Source: JADZAI01 sp047602465 (lineage in GTDB: Bacteria; Pseudomonadota; Alphaproteobacteria; Micropepsales; Micropepsaceae). From it: a stretch of 64,000 nt of DNA. Shown here in pieces: positions 18,095 through 26,640 of the stretch (its first letter is position 1; each line of letters starts with the position of its first letter). The notes under the pieces are model-generated. The model worked only from the letters and a program-made list of their open reading frames with translations. It searched no databases and was not told the origin of the DNA. Position numbers and translations under genes: made by a program. The stretch covers positions 1,364,001 through 1,428,000 of the forward strand of contig JASGHF010000001.1 of assembly GCA_047602465.1 (NCBI GenBank). Direction: 5' to 3'.

Positions 18095-18117
18095 TCGGCC
18101 GCCCCAAAACGGAACTG

Positions 18118-18145
18118 GCCGGCGCGGACATCAAGTTGCGCCGGC
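18118..18145. repeat. Intercistronic hairpin between the two hcp genes
   Basis: Perfect 8-bp arms GCCGGCGC (18118-18125) and GCGCCGGC (18138-18145) flank a 12-base spacer. There is no T-run, so it is unlikely to be a strong terminator. It may stabilise the upstream hcp message or adjust the ratio of the two Hcp proteins; this is inference. Confidence 0.55.
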
Positions 18146-18183
18146 ACATCCTTTCATCAACGCCGCGCCTTGCGCGCGCCGCA

Positions 18184-18666
18184 TCAAACCAGTTCTTCGT
18201 TCTTCTGAACGTCCCAGCCGCGCTTGACGGCCGAAAGCGTCGTGCCGGCGTCGTTCTGTTCCTTGTACTCGAACTGAACCTTGGCGAAGCCGAGCGAGAA
18301 CGCCTCGGTGATGCCGCCGCCGGTGTGCCCGCCGCTCTGGAACGAGGACACGGCCAACGTATCGAGCGTCACCGTATAGAATTCCTGCTGCTGCTTGCCG
18401 GCCTTGCGGACATGCAGCACCGCTTTGGTCAGGTGTTCGCCGTTGGCGCAGCGGAAGAACAGTTCCGGCGACGCCTTGTCGGTCTTCTTGGTGAAATGGA
18501 CGTCATTCATGGACACCTTGCCGGTGCCGCCACCGCCGCCCGCGCCAAACGATGTCGGGTTGGACGCGCCCCATGAAAACGAATCGACTTCGATGCAGTC
18601 CGTCAGCTTGCCGTCCTTGGTTTCGCCTTTGACGCCATCGATTTCCAGCAGGTAGTCACTTGCCAT
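18184..18666 (-). CDS. hcp: Hcp tube protein, second copy
   Basis: A 160-residue Hcp-family protein. It starts MASDYLLEIDGVKGETKDG and has the Hcp core VHFTKKTDKASPELFFRCANGEHLTKAVLHVRKAG followed by strand pairs ending KVQFEYKEQ. A five-glycine loop (FGAGGGGGTG) lies near residues 40-48. This form resembles the Hcp usually encoded right after tssC and is the likely principal tube subunit. A consensus ribosome site (GGAGGATTA) precedes ATG 18666, indicating strong translation. Confidence 0.93.
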   Translation of the reverse strand: MASDYLLEIDGVKGETKDGKLTDCIEVDSFSWGASNPTSFGAGGGGGTGKVSMNDVHFTKKTDKASPELFFRCANGEHLTKAVLHVRKAGKQQQEFYTVTLDTLAVSSFQSGGHTGGGITEAFSLGFAKVQFEYKEQNDAGTTLSAVKRGWDVQKNEELV

Positions 18667-18736
18667 GACCTAATCCTCCACTTTGCGATCCGCGCGAACC
18701 CAGCGCGGGGAACGGGACCATGCCGCGCGTTTGCGG

Positions 18737-20224
18737 CTATTTCTGGTTTTTCGGAAGGCGTGACACCATCGCGATGCCGATATCCATGCCTTCCAGCTGG
18801 TAGTGCGGGACGAAGCGGAATTTGCCCTTGTAGTAGCCGGGGTTTTCTTCGTCCGGCACGACTTCGATCGACGCAGCCCGTAACGGCTGGCGCGCCTTCG
18901 TCGCCTCCGACGAGACGTCGGGCTGGGCATCCACGTATTGCTGAATCCACGAGGTCAGATCGCGCTGCAGCGACTTCTCGTCCGCAAAGCGGCCGATCCA
19001 GTCGCGCACCATGCACTTGAGATAGTGCGCGAAACGGCAAGAGGCGAAGATGTAAGGCAGGCGCGCCGACAGGTTGGCGTTCGACGTGGCGGCCGGGTCT
19101 TCGTAGCGCTTGGGCTGCTGGCACGTCTGCGCGCCGATGAAAGCCGCCGCATTGGTGTTCTTGCGGTGGATCAGCGGCAGGAGACCGGCGGCCGAAAGCT
19201 CCGCCTCGCGACGATCGGAGATCGCGACCTCGGTCGGGCATTTCATGTCGACAGCGCCGTCATCGGTCGGGAACGTGGCGAACGGCAGATCTTCGACCAA
19301 ACCACCCGCCTGGACGCCGCGGATGCGCGAGCACCAGCCATAGTCCTTGAACGAGCGGTTGATGTTCACCGCCATCGCGTAAGCCGCATTGTTCCAGACA
19401 TACTTGCTGGAATCGCCGCCGCCCGAATCTTCCTCGAACGCGAATTTCTCGACCGGCTCGCTCTTCGCGCCATAGGGGCGGCGCGACAGGAAACGCGGCA
19501 TGGCGAGGCAGACATAGCGGCTGTCTTCGCTCTGACGGAAACCGCGCCATTCGGCGTAGTCGATCGTGTCAAACAGCTTGCCGAGATCGCGCGGGTTGGC
19601 GATCTGCTGCCAGCTATCCATGCCCATGATCGAGGGACCGGCCGCCGAGATGAACGGCACGTGCGCCGCAGCGCCGATCTTGGCGAGACCGGCGAGGACA
19701 TCGACGTCGGGCGGCGAGTGGTCGAAATAATAGTCGCCGACCAGCGCACCGTAGGGCTGGCCGCCGAGATTGCCGTATTCGGATTCGTAGACCTTCTTGA
19801 ACAGCGGGCTCTGGTCCCAGGACTGGCCCTTGTACTGCTTGAACATCTTTCCAAGTTCGGACTTGGAGATGTTCATCACCTTGATCTTGAGGTCTTTGCC
19901 CGTCTCGGAGTTGTCCACCAGATAGGACAGGCCGCGCCACGCCGATTCCAGCGCCTGGAACTCGGGATTGTGGAGAATAGCGTTGATCTGCTGCGACAGC
20001 TTGCGGTCCAGTTCCGCCTTCAGGCCGTCGATGGAGGCGAAGACATCGCTGCCGACGATCTTGGCGTTCTCCAGCGCCTGCTGCGCCAGCGTACGCACCG
20101 CCGATTCGATACGGGTCTTCTTGGTGTCGCTGTTGGGCTTGAATTCCTTCTTCAACAGCTCGGAGAATTCGTCGCCGCTGAAGTATCCGGCTTCCTTGCC
20201 GGCTTCGCGTGAGGCTTCGGACAT
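18737..20224 (-). CDS. tssC: T6SS contractile sheath large subunit TssC
   Basis: A 495-residue TssC (VipB). Family blocks include 'LESAWRGLSYLVDNSETG', LFKKVYESEYGNLGGQPYGALVGDY, AHVPFISAAGPSIMG and WNNAAYAMAVNINRSF. The C-terminal QYVDAQPDVSSEAT and AMVSRLPKNQK are also typical. TssB and TssC heterodimers form the contractile sheath around the Hcp tube. The gene follows tssB by 17 bp and precedes hcp by 70 bp. Confidence 0.97.
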   Translation of the reverse strand: MSEASREAGKEAGYFSGDEFSELLKKEFKPNSDTKKTRIESAVRTLAQQALENAKIVGSDVFASIDGLKAELDRKLSQQINAILHNPEFQALESAWRGLSYLVDNSETGKDLKIKVMNISKSELGKMFKQYKGQSWDQSPLFKKVYESEYGNLGGQPYGALVGDYYFDHSPPDVDVLAGLAKIGAAAHVPFISAAGPSIMGMDSWQQIANPRDLGKLFDTIDYAEWRGFRQSEDSRYVCLAMPRFLSRRPYGAKSEPVEKFAFEEDSGGGDSSKYVWNNAAYAMAVNINRSFKDYGWCSRIRGVQAGGLVEDLPFATFPTDDGAVDMKCPTEVAISDRREAELSAAGLLPLIHRKNTNAAAFIGAQTCQQPKRYEDPAATSNANLSARLPYIFASCRFAHYLKCMVRDWIGRFADEKSLQRDLTSWIQQYVDAQPDVSSEATKARQPLRAASIEVVPDEENPGYYKGKFRFVPHYQLEGMDIGIAMVSRLPKNQK

Positions 20225-20241
20225 GCTTCGGGCTCCCGCTC

Positions 20242-20751
20242 TCAGGCCTTGGGTTCGTCGCCCGGCTTCGGCGCCGAGGTCAACGACTTCATCAGTTCAG
20301 GATCGTTCAGGACCTTCTCGAGCAGCCCCTGCGCACCGTCACGTCCGTCCATATAGGTCATCAGGTCCGACAGCTCCTGACGGGCGTTGAGCAGCTTCTT
20401 GAGCGCCGGCACCATTTCAGCAACGCGGTCGGGGCTGAAATCCGCCATCGACTTGAATGTCAGATCGACGCCCAGCTTGCCCTCGCCGGTCAGCGTGTTG
20501 TCGACGACGAAGGCGGCGCGCGGCGCGATCGCCTTCATGCGGTCTTCGAAGTTGTCGACGTCGAATTCGACGAAGTCACGCTCGGCCAGCTCCTTCTTGG
20601 CGACCTCCGACTTGCCGGACAGGTCCGACAGCACGCCGGTGATGAAGGGCAGCTCGACCTTTTCGCGTGACCCGTAGGTCTCGACTTCATATTCGATGTG
20701 GACGCGCGGGGGGCGATTGCCCTTGATGAACTTGGCACCGCTCTTGGCCAT
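20242..20751 (-). CDS. tssB: T6SS contractile sheath small subunit TssB
   Basis: A 169-residue TssB (VipA). Key blocks are RPPRVHIEYEVETYG, KVELPFITGVLSDLSG, FVEFDVDNFEDRMKAI and LTFKSMADFSPDRVAEMVP. A near-perfect AGGAGG sits 7 bases before ATG 20751, which decides this start over an in-frame codon at 20796. It partners TssC in the sheath and is the binding site for TagJ in other systems. Confidence 0.96.
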   Translation of the reverse strand: MAKSGAKFIKGNRPPRVHIEYEVETYGSREKVELPFITGVLSDLSGKSEVAKKELAERDFVEFDVDNFEDRMKAIAPRAAFVVDNTLTGEGKLGVDLTFKSMADFSPDRVAEMVPALKKLLNARQELSDLMTYMDGRDGAQGLLEKVLNDPELMKSLTSAPKPGDEPKA

Positions 20752-20912
20752 GTCAGCCCTCCTGGAAATGGCGATCAGCGCGGCGCCTCCGGCCAAGCCG
20801 CGCGCCTCGATACTGATGCAGGATCGCGCGCCCCCGCTCCCCGCGCAAGCGAGCGAGCCTGCGACAGAAAAGCTCGATTTGGGTCCGTGGAAGTTCCCGC
20901 CCCTGGGCCGGC

Positions 20913-21917
20913 TCAGCCGCCATCCGCAGGCGGCGGCTCGAGGAATCGATTGGCGTCGTCATAGCCGTTGGGGGCGATGCTCTGCATGATCTCCATGAAG
21001 CTCATATTCGCAAGGCGGATGACCCGGTCGATCAGCAATGGCAGCGGACTGGATGGCTCGGACTGCTGAAAATAGAGCTTGATCGTTTCGAGTTGCTGGA
21101 TCGCTTGAGCCCGGCCGGAAATCGGCCCGCGAACACCCTGCACGCCCGGCTCACCGGCACCTTCCCCGCCCATTTCCGCCTCCGTGACAGGAATTTTCCG
21201 CGCAATGACAGCATCGGACAACCGCTTGATGCGGGCGACCATCGCCGTAAACGGCGAGAGATCGGGTTCCTGCCCGGAATAGACCTTCTCTGCGAATGCA
21301 GCGACCAGGGCGGCGCACGCGGCGGTCAGATCGTCGAACTGGGCCGACAGGGCCTGCCAGTCCTCGACCGGGGTCTCGTCGATCGCCCGGCGGACGGCCT
21401 CGGCGACCTGCTCCAGCATCTGCTCACCGGTCGCCCGCTCGTCGGCTGCTCCGGCTATGTCCTTGAAGGACAGCTTTCCCTTGGACCGCAGCGGCGACAG
21501 GGGCAGCCGTTCCAGGTGCTTGATGACGAGACCGAAGGCGGTCAACTGCCGCGCAGCCTCGCGGCGGCCGCCGGCCGGGTCCGATCCCTCGTCCAGCGCC
21601 GGGTAGCCGCTCTCCCAGAAATTTGCGGCGATGACCGTCATCGCGCGGATCATGCCTGCCATCGTTGCAAGATCGCCTGCATACAGGGCGAAGCACGCGC
21701 CATGCGAGGCGACCCAGAAATCACGGGAACGGCCCAGCAGCGCTATCGCCGTATCGAGGGCCGGACCGACGGTCGGATCGTCGCCCGGCTTGTCCTTGGC
21801 GGCGACCTCTTCAAGCTCGCGCGAGATGCGCCGGAAATCAGGATCGTAGCTGAGGTCCGGCCCTGCGGGTTCCGCCTCCGAGACAGGCTGAACCAGCGCA
21901 TCCACATCCAGCGCCAT
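20913..21917 (-). CDS. tssA: T6SS baseplate-membrane cap protein TssA
   Basis: A 334-residue TssA with the N-terminal ImpA domain (PAGPDLSYDPDFRRISRELE, FWVASHGACFALYAGDLA, NFWESGYPALDEG) and a short C-terminal domain. The C-terminus ends 'SSPLPLLIDRVIRLANMSFMEIM' and DDANRFLE, the class that ends in a VasJ-like region. TssA primes tube and sheath assembly and stays at the growing sheath end. It is the first gene of the leftward operon. ATG 21917 follows GAGGAGG; the start at 21935 would add six residues. A 161-bp gap separates it from tssB. Confidence 0.93.
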   Translation of the reverse strand: MALDVDALVQPVSEAEPAGPDLSYDPDFRRISRELEEVAAKDKPGDDPTVGPALDTAIALLGRSRDFWVASHGACFALYAGDLATMAGMIRAMTVIAANFWESGYPALDEGSDPAGGRREAARQLTAFGLVIKHLERLPLSPLRSKGKLSFKDIAGAADERATGEQMLEQVAEAVRRAIDETPVEDWQALSAQFDDLTAACAALVAAFAEKVYSGQEPDLSPFTAMVARIKRLSDAVIARKIPVTEAEMGGEGAGEPGVQGVRGPISGRAQAIQQLETIKLYFQQSEPSSPLPLLIDRVIRLANMSFMEIMQSIAPNGYDDANRFLEPPPADGG

Positions 21918-22071
21918 AGCGAGTTTCCTCCTCAAGGCGGCCCACCCGGGGCCGCGACCTCACGTCATCATGAGCCGGAAAAGGCTTCAAGGGTATGAAC
22001 TTAAGGTGCGACATGAGCGACGCGCGCAACCGCCGCGAAAGCGGTTATGGTTTGAGCCGGAGAGCGAACCG

Positions 22072-24081
22072 ATGCCCATCACCCAACGCCACCGCGCAGC
22101 CCAGTTGACGACCCCGCTCGGGGAAGACGTGCTGCTGTTCCGCAGCCTCAACGCCTTCGAACGGCTGAGCCAGCCCTTCGAATACCGGATCACGGCGCTC
22201 GCCACCGACGGCAGCGTCGATCTCGACGGCCTGCTGGGGGAAAAGTGCTCGGTCACCTTGACCATGGCGGACGGTCGCAAGCGCTATTTCCACGGTAAAT
22301 GCGCGCAGATCAGCTTCGCCGGCAACGAGCATGGCGGGCTGCTGTACGAGCTGACATTGCGACCCGACCTGTGGTTCCTGTCGCGAAACCGGAACTGCCG
22401 CATCTTCCAGAAGCGCTCGACGAACGAAATTGTATCGGACGTCCTGCAGGATAACGGAATCACGCGCTTCCAGATGGCGATCAAGGGCGATTTCCCGCCC
22501 CAGCGAACCTTCTGTGTCCAGTACATGGAGAGCGATTTCGCCTTCATCTCGCGCCTGATGGAGCATGAAGGTTTCCACTATTTCTTCCGCCAGGATGAAA
22601 GCGGATACGAACTGATCATCGCCGACAGCAATGAGGCCCATGACACCGTCGAGGGCTTCGACAGCGTCCCCTATTATCCGCCGGGCGGCCTCTATGACCG
22701 CCAACGGAGTTTTCTCAATGAATGGTCGCCCGTTCACAGCGTGAGTGCGCCTGTGTCGCTGAGAGCGACGGACTTCTTCCATATGCACCCGCGGCCCATG
22801 AAGCAGTCGAATAGCGCGCCGCCGTCCTATGGCGACGACAAGGCCGACATGCAGCTTCACCCTGCCGGTTACGAGACCCAGGAATACGGCGCAAAGCTTG
22901 CGCGCGCACGCCTGGATGCGGAACGCGCATTGCGTGCTCATGCCGTCGGTTCGGGGACGGCGCTGGGTCTTCGCCCGGGAAGCTATTTCGAGATGAACAA
23001 TCATCCGCACAGCGCCCAGAACCGCCAGCACCTGGTCGTCGAAGCGCGGCTGCATATCGCCGCTGACACATACACGGCCGGCGGCGCCGGCATGGGCGGC
23101 CACGCCCGCGATCATATCGACATTCTGACGATCCCCGCCGACACGAAGTTCCGCCCGCTCCTGCAGACGCCGCGGCCGCGCATTCTGGGAACCCAGACGG
23201 CCATCGTCCGCGGCGCCGCGGGCGAAGAAATCCACACCGAGCAACTGGGTTCAGTGAAGGTCGCCTTTCACTGGGACACATACTCGATGAACGACCAGAC
23301 CAGCTCGTGCTGGGTCCGCGTCGGGCAATCCTGGGCCGGCGCCAAATGGGGCGGACTGTTCACCCCCCGTATCGGCATGGAGGTTCTGGTCGAGTTCATC
23401 GACGGCGATCCCGACCGGCCGATCATCGTAGGCGCCGTCTATAACGGCCAGAACGAGCCGCCTTATGGCCTGCCGGGCGACAAGACCAAGTCCACGATCA
23501 AGAGCAACTCATCGCTGGGCGGCGGCGGCTTCAACGAGATCCGCTTTGAGGACAAGAAGGGATCGGAAGAGATCTACATCCATGCCCAGAAAGACCAGAA
23601 CGTCGAGATCCTGAACAATCTTTCGACGACCGTCGGGAATACGGAGCATCGCACCGTCGGTTCGAGCCGGACGACGTCCATAGGAACGAACGAAACCAAG
23701 ACGGTCGGAGGCAACGAGTCCAAGACGGTCTCGATGAGCGAGACGCTGACCGTGGCGCTGTCACAGTCCGAAACGGTCGGCGCGGCTCGCACGACGACGA
23801 TCGCCGCAACCGACACGTTGACTGTCGGCGCCGCACGCACGACGTCGATCGCGCTGGGCGACATGACGACCGTTGGCGCGGCCGCGACTTTGTCGGTCGG
23901 CGGCGCCTACTCCGTGAGCGTAGGCGGCGCGATGAACCTCGTCGTCGGCGGGGCGATGAACCTGCAGGTCGGGGGACTTTTGAACATCAACGCCGGCGGC
24001 GCGGTGAACATCATGGCGCCCATGATCAACATCATGGGCGGCGTCGTGAACATCAAAGGCAAAGCCATTTCGGTCGGCTAG
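22072..24081 (+). CDS. vgrG: T6SS spike protein VgrG (TssI)
   Basis: A 669-residue VgrG. The gp27-like N-terminal part (about 1-370) contains FEYRITALATDG, LSRNRNCRIFQKRSTNEIVSDVL, FCVQYMESDFAFISRLMEHEGF and YYPPGG. The gp5 OB-fold follows with 'GSVKVAFHWDT', SSCWVRVGQSWAGAKWG, PRIGMEVLVEFIDGDPDRPII. The tail is a low-complexity beta-helix of TVG/TTS repeats ending in MINIMGGVVNIKG. There is no catalytic C-terminal extension, so it is a structural spike rather than an evolved effector. ATG 22072 is preceded by GGAGAG and starts the family sequence; 34 arginine-rich residues upstream were excluded. Confidence 0.95.
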   Translation: MPITQRHRAAQLTTPLGEDVLLFRSLNAFERLSQPFEYRITALATDGSVDLDGLLGEKCSVTLTMADGRKRYFHGKCAQISFAGNEHGGLLYELTLRPDLWFLSRNRNCRIFQKRSTNEIVSDVLQDNGITRFQMAIKGDFPPQRTFCVQYMESDFAFISRLMEHEGFHYFFRQDESGYELIIADSNEAHDTVEGFDSVPYYPPGGLYDRQRSFLNEWSPVHSVSAPVSLRATDFFHMHPRPMKQSNSAPPSYGDDKADMQLHPAGYETQEYGAKLARARLDAERALRAHAVGSGTALGLRPGSYFEMNNHPHSAQNRQHLVVEARLHIAADTYTAGGAGMGGHARDHIDILTIPADTKFRPLLQTPRPRILGTQTAIVRGAAGEEIHTEQLGSVKVAFHWDTYSMNDQTSSCWVRVGQSWAGAKWGGLFTPRIGMEVLVEFIDGDPDRPIIVGAVYNGQNEPPYGLPGDKTKSTIKSNSSLGGGGFNEIRFEDKKGSEEIYIHAQKDQNVEILNNLSTTVGNTEHRTVGSSRTTSIGTNETKTVGGNESKTVSMSETLTVALSQSETVGAARTTTIAATDTLTVGAARTTSIALGDMTTVGAAATLSVGGAYSVSVGGAMNLVVGGAMNLQVGGLLNINAGGAVNIMAPMINIMGGVVNIKGKAISVG

Positions 24082-24089
24082 AGGTCGCT

Positions 24090-24656
24090 ATGTGGAAAGT
24101 CGTCAAATGGACGCTGGCAGGGCAGGTCACGCCCTTCTTCAAGCTCAGCGACGCCGCAGCTCCGCTGCTCGACGGCGACGAGCCGCCCGAGCAGTTCTTC
24201 GCAACGCTGCGCGACGCGGGCGCGGATGACGATGCGATGCAGTTCCTCTGCTACGCCCTGCCTCGCCGGGTCGCGATCGCCTGGGGGCGCGACTGCGTAG
24301 GCCGCACGGCTGGCCCGGCGAACCTCACGCCCGCCGATGTCGCCGCCTATTCAGCGGTCGGCGCCTGGCTGGACGACCCAAGCGACGAGCGCCGCTGGGT
24401 CGCCCATGACGCAGCGCTGGCGGCGGAGTTCCGTTCGGCCGAAGCGATTCTGGCCGTCGCGGTCTATACCTCCGGCGGGTCGCTCGCCCTGCCGCATTGT
24501 CCTCAACCCTGCCCGCCGCCGCCCGAGCTGTCGGGACAGATGGTGGCGGGCGCGCTGGCCGCTGCGGCGACCCGTGCAGAGGCGGGACAGATCGCTGCGG
24601 CCAAGGCGGCGTTCCTGGACCGGGGTACGCTCTTCGCATCAGGCGAAGTGCGGTGA
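24090..24656 (+). CDS. Small T6SS-associated protein (DUF6931-like)
   Basis: A 188-residue helical protein directly after vgrG (8-bp gap) and ahead of the FHA gene. The block DDAMQFLCYALPRRVAIAWGRDC resembles, from memory, the DUF6931 family found in T6SS loci. Two Cys flank a proline patch (HCPQPCPPPPEL), and the C-terminal half is alanine-rich helix. No enzyme motif is visible. Position between the spike and the PAAR/FHA genes suggests an adaptor or accessory function; an effector or its loader is possible but unsupported. Confidence 0.6.
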   Translation: MWKVVKWTLAGQVTPFFKLSDAAAPLLDGDEPPEQFFATLRDAGADDDAMQFLCYALPRRVAIAWGRDCVGRTAGPANLTPADVAAYSAVGAWLDDPSDERRWVAHDAALAAEFRSAEAILAVAVYTSGGSLALPHCPQPCPPPPELSGQMVAGALAAAATRAEAGQIAAAKAAFLDRGTLFASGEVR

Positions 24657-24701
24657 ACGCTTCGCCTTGATCGCGCGGACCGCCTCGACCATGGTGCCGC
24701 C

Positions 24702-25922
24702 ATGCGCCTGACGCTGAAGATCGAAAATCAGGACCAGCTCAGTAACGGACAGCCTCTGATCCGTCAGCTGGACCGTGCCGGAATCGAAATCGGCCGCGCG
24801 GGCGATGTCGACTGGCAATTGCCCGACCCCCAGAAGTTGATCTCGTCGATCCACGCCGAAATCGTCTTCGAGGGCGGCGTCTTCCTGCTGCGCGATCGCA
24901 GCCGCAACGGCACTTATGTGAACGGCGCCCGGATCGATGGTGCGGCTCGCGAAGTGCAATTGCGCGATGGTGACCGGATCGCGATCGGCCATTACGAGAT
25001 TTCCGCAGTGCTCGGCGGCGACGGCAATCATCTTGCCCATATTGACAGCAACGGCGGCGCCGAAACGTCGATCGGGACCGACTTCGGCTGGGACGGCGGC
25101 GATGCCGATGTCGCGCCGCCGGAACCTGTCGAAACGCTCGAGACCAGAACCCCCATGGGTTACGGCGACGGCGGGATCGATGCGGGGTTCAAACCAGCGG
25201 TCGTAGGCACTTCAGCCAGCGGCGATGTGTGGGGCTGGGATGAAGACCCACCCGCGGCATTGGTCCCTCCGCCGTCACCTCTGCCTGCTTCGCCGCCTTC
25301 GACCCGCGCAGCGCCGCCTTCGCACGAGGCTGCGCCTGCACCGCTTGCGGCGTCCATGCACGAAGCCGGCCGCGCGCTGGCTGCATTCCTGCGCGGCGCG
25401 GCTGTGCCGGGCGATACGCCACAGGCCAAGGATCCGGGCGCGCTCGAGCAGGCAGGCATCACGCTGCGGGTTCTCGTCACCGGGTTATACGATCTGCTGA
25501 AGCGCCAGGGCGACATGAAGCAGGTGCTTGGAATTGAGCGCACGACGGTGCGGCTGGCCGACAACAATATCTTCAAGTTTTCGGCTGACGCCGATGAGGC
25601 CATTCTGCGGTTGATGCAGCCCCAGACGGGAGATCTGCCCGGGCCGTCGGCGGCACAGCGCTCGTTCGACGATATCCGCCGCCACGAGGAGCGGCTGCTG
25701 ACCGCAATGAACGAAGCCGTGCGCTCGATCGTGGAACGCCTGGCGCCGGCTGCGATCAAGGCGCGCGATAGCGGGGGGCGTGGCATCATCCCCGGATCGC
25801 GCAAGGCCGCCTGGTGGGACGAGTTGGAGCGCCAGCACGCCGCGTTGATGGAAGAGAACGGCGTCAAGCTGGATGAACTGATCGAAGACGAACTGCGCGA
25901 CGCCTTCACGCGGCATCTTTAG
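24702..25922 (+). CDS. FHA-domain T6SS regulator TagH/Fha
   Basis: A 406-residue protein. The N-terminal FHA domain (about 20-105) has the phosphothreonine-binding loops GRAGD, SSIHAEI and RDRSRNGTYVNG. A Pro/Ala-rich linker (about 185-225) leads to a C-terminal domain with ALAAFLRGAAVPG, LRVLVTGLYDLLKRQGDMK and FDDIRRHEERLLTAMNEAVRSIVE. This C-terminal part matches TagH proteins of T6SS. The FHA domain binds the Thr-phosphorylated form of a partner made by PpkA and so triggers assembly. Kinase and phosphatase genes lie in the convergent operon, completing this circuit. Confidence 0.92.
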   Translation: MRLTLKIENQDQLSNGQPLIRQLDRAGIEIGRAGDVDWQLPDPQKLISSIHAEIVFEGGVFLLRDRSRNGTYVNGARIDGAAREVQLRDGDRIAIGHYEISAVLGGDGNHLAHIDSNGGAETSIGTDFGWDGGDADVAPPEPVETLETRTPMGYGDGGIDAGFKPAVVGTSASGDVWGWDEDPPAALVPPPSPLPASPPSTRAAPPSHEAAPAPLAASMHEAGRALAAFLRGAAVPGDTPQAKDPGALEQAGITLRVLVTGLYDLLKRQGDMKQVLGIERTTVRLADNNIFKFSADADEAILRLMQPQTGDLPGPSAAQRSFDDIRRHEERLLTAMNEAVRSIVERLAPAAIKARDSGGRGIIPGSRKAAWWDELERQHAALMEENGVKLDELIEDELRDAFTRHL

Positions 25923-25931
25923 GACGGCGCC

Positions 25932-26204
25932 ATGACACTTCCTGCTGCCCGCATCACCGACACCATCACATGCCCCGTATGCGGTCCGGGCGTCATCGGC
26001 ACGATCAACCAGACGGCGACACTGTTCGGCGGGTTGCCGGTGGCGCGTGTGACGGATCTTTGCCTGTGTGCGCCACCGGGGGTGCCGCTGGTGAAGGGCA
26101 TGCCGGGGCTGCTGGTCGGGGGGATGCCCATCGCCCATGTGCTCGACCCCGCCGGGCATGGCGGTTTCATCAATATAGGATTGCCGATCGCCCTGATCGG
26201 CTAG
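25932..26204 (+). CDS. PAAR-domain spike-tip protein
   Basis: A 90-residue stand-alone PAAR protein with repeated beta elements: AARITDTITCP, GLPVARVTDLCLC, VPLVKGMPGLLVGGMPIAHVLDP. Cys, His and Asp residues suited to the single zinc site are present. It forms the sharp tip on VgrG and may recruit effectors. It has no toxin extension. Its stop codon overlaps that of the convergent kinase fragment at 26201-26204 (CTAG shared by both strands). Confidence 0.9.
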   Translation: MTLPAARITDTITCPVCGPGVIGTINQTATLFGGLPVARVTDLCLCAPPGVPLVKGMPGLLVGGMPIAHVLDPAGHGGFINIGLPIALIG

Positions 26205-26640
26205 TCGGCCTGCCGATACACGGTGACATCGGTGCGCGCCGCGCCGGCGACGAGTTCGGCGAACGCCTTGGACGTGACGGCGCCTTCGGCTGCAAGCGGC
26301 GATGCGCTGATCACGGTGATGAGCAGCAGTGCCGGTGCGCCGGATGACGGCGCATAACGCGGCCACTTGAAACGGAAGCGGCCGTTGCCCTCGTCCACCA
26401 AATCGCCTTTCGCGACGCGTGCCGCAACGGCGGCAGGATCACCCAGATCGATGACTTTCAGCACGCGGCCGCCGGGATCTGCGGCGAAGATGGTGGTGTG
26501 GGGATGTGCCGGGTCGAGCTGGATCACCGTGTCGGACGCGCCGTCGCCTGCGGGGGTGGCGGGCGAGATGATGGGGGTGACGGCGGGCTGGAAGGCCGGT
26601 TTCAGGGCGTCGAGCGTGCCGCAATAGGCCGAGAGACGGT
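26201..26640 (-). pseudogene. Out-of-frame C-terminal part of PpkA
   Basis: This region encodes, in the -1 frame relative to the kinase gene, the missing end of that protein. The part starting at about LSAYCGTLDALKPAF and ending DVTVYRQAD continues the second copy of the kinase's periplasmic domain. The second copy begins in the kinase frame with RLAAVECSLIRP and needs the AYC cysteine here, paralleling the first copy, which has LAAIPCSF followed by SLCPHL. The junction lies within 26631-26640. It is a one-base lesion (natural mutation or sequence error) rather than a separate gene: no plausible start or ribosome site exists. Confidence 0.78.

Noticed and set aside
26631..26640. Programmed -1 ribosomal frameshifting in ppkA
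   Set aside because: The junction GTCTCTCGG has no X-XXY-YYZ slippery heptamer; a one-base lesion or sequencing error is simpler.
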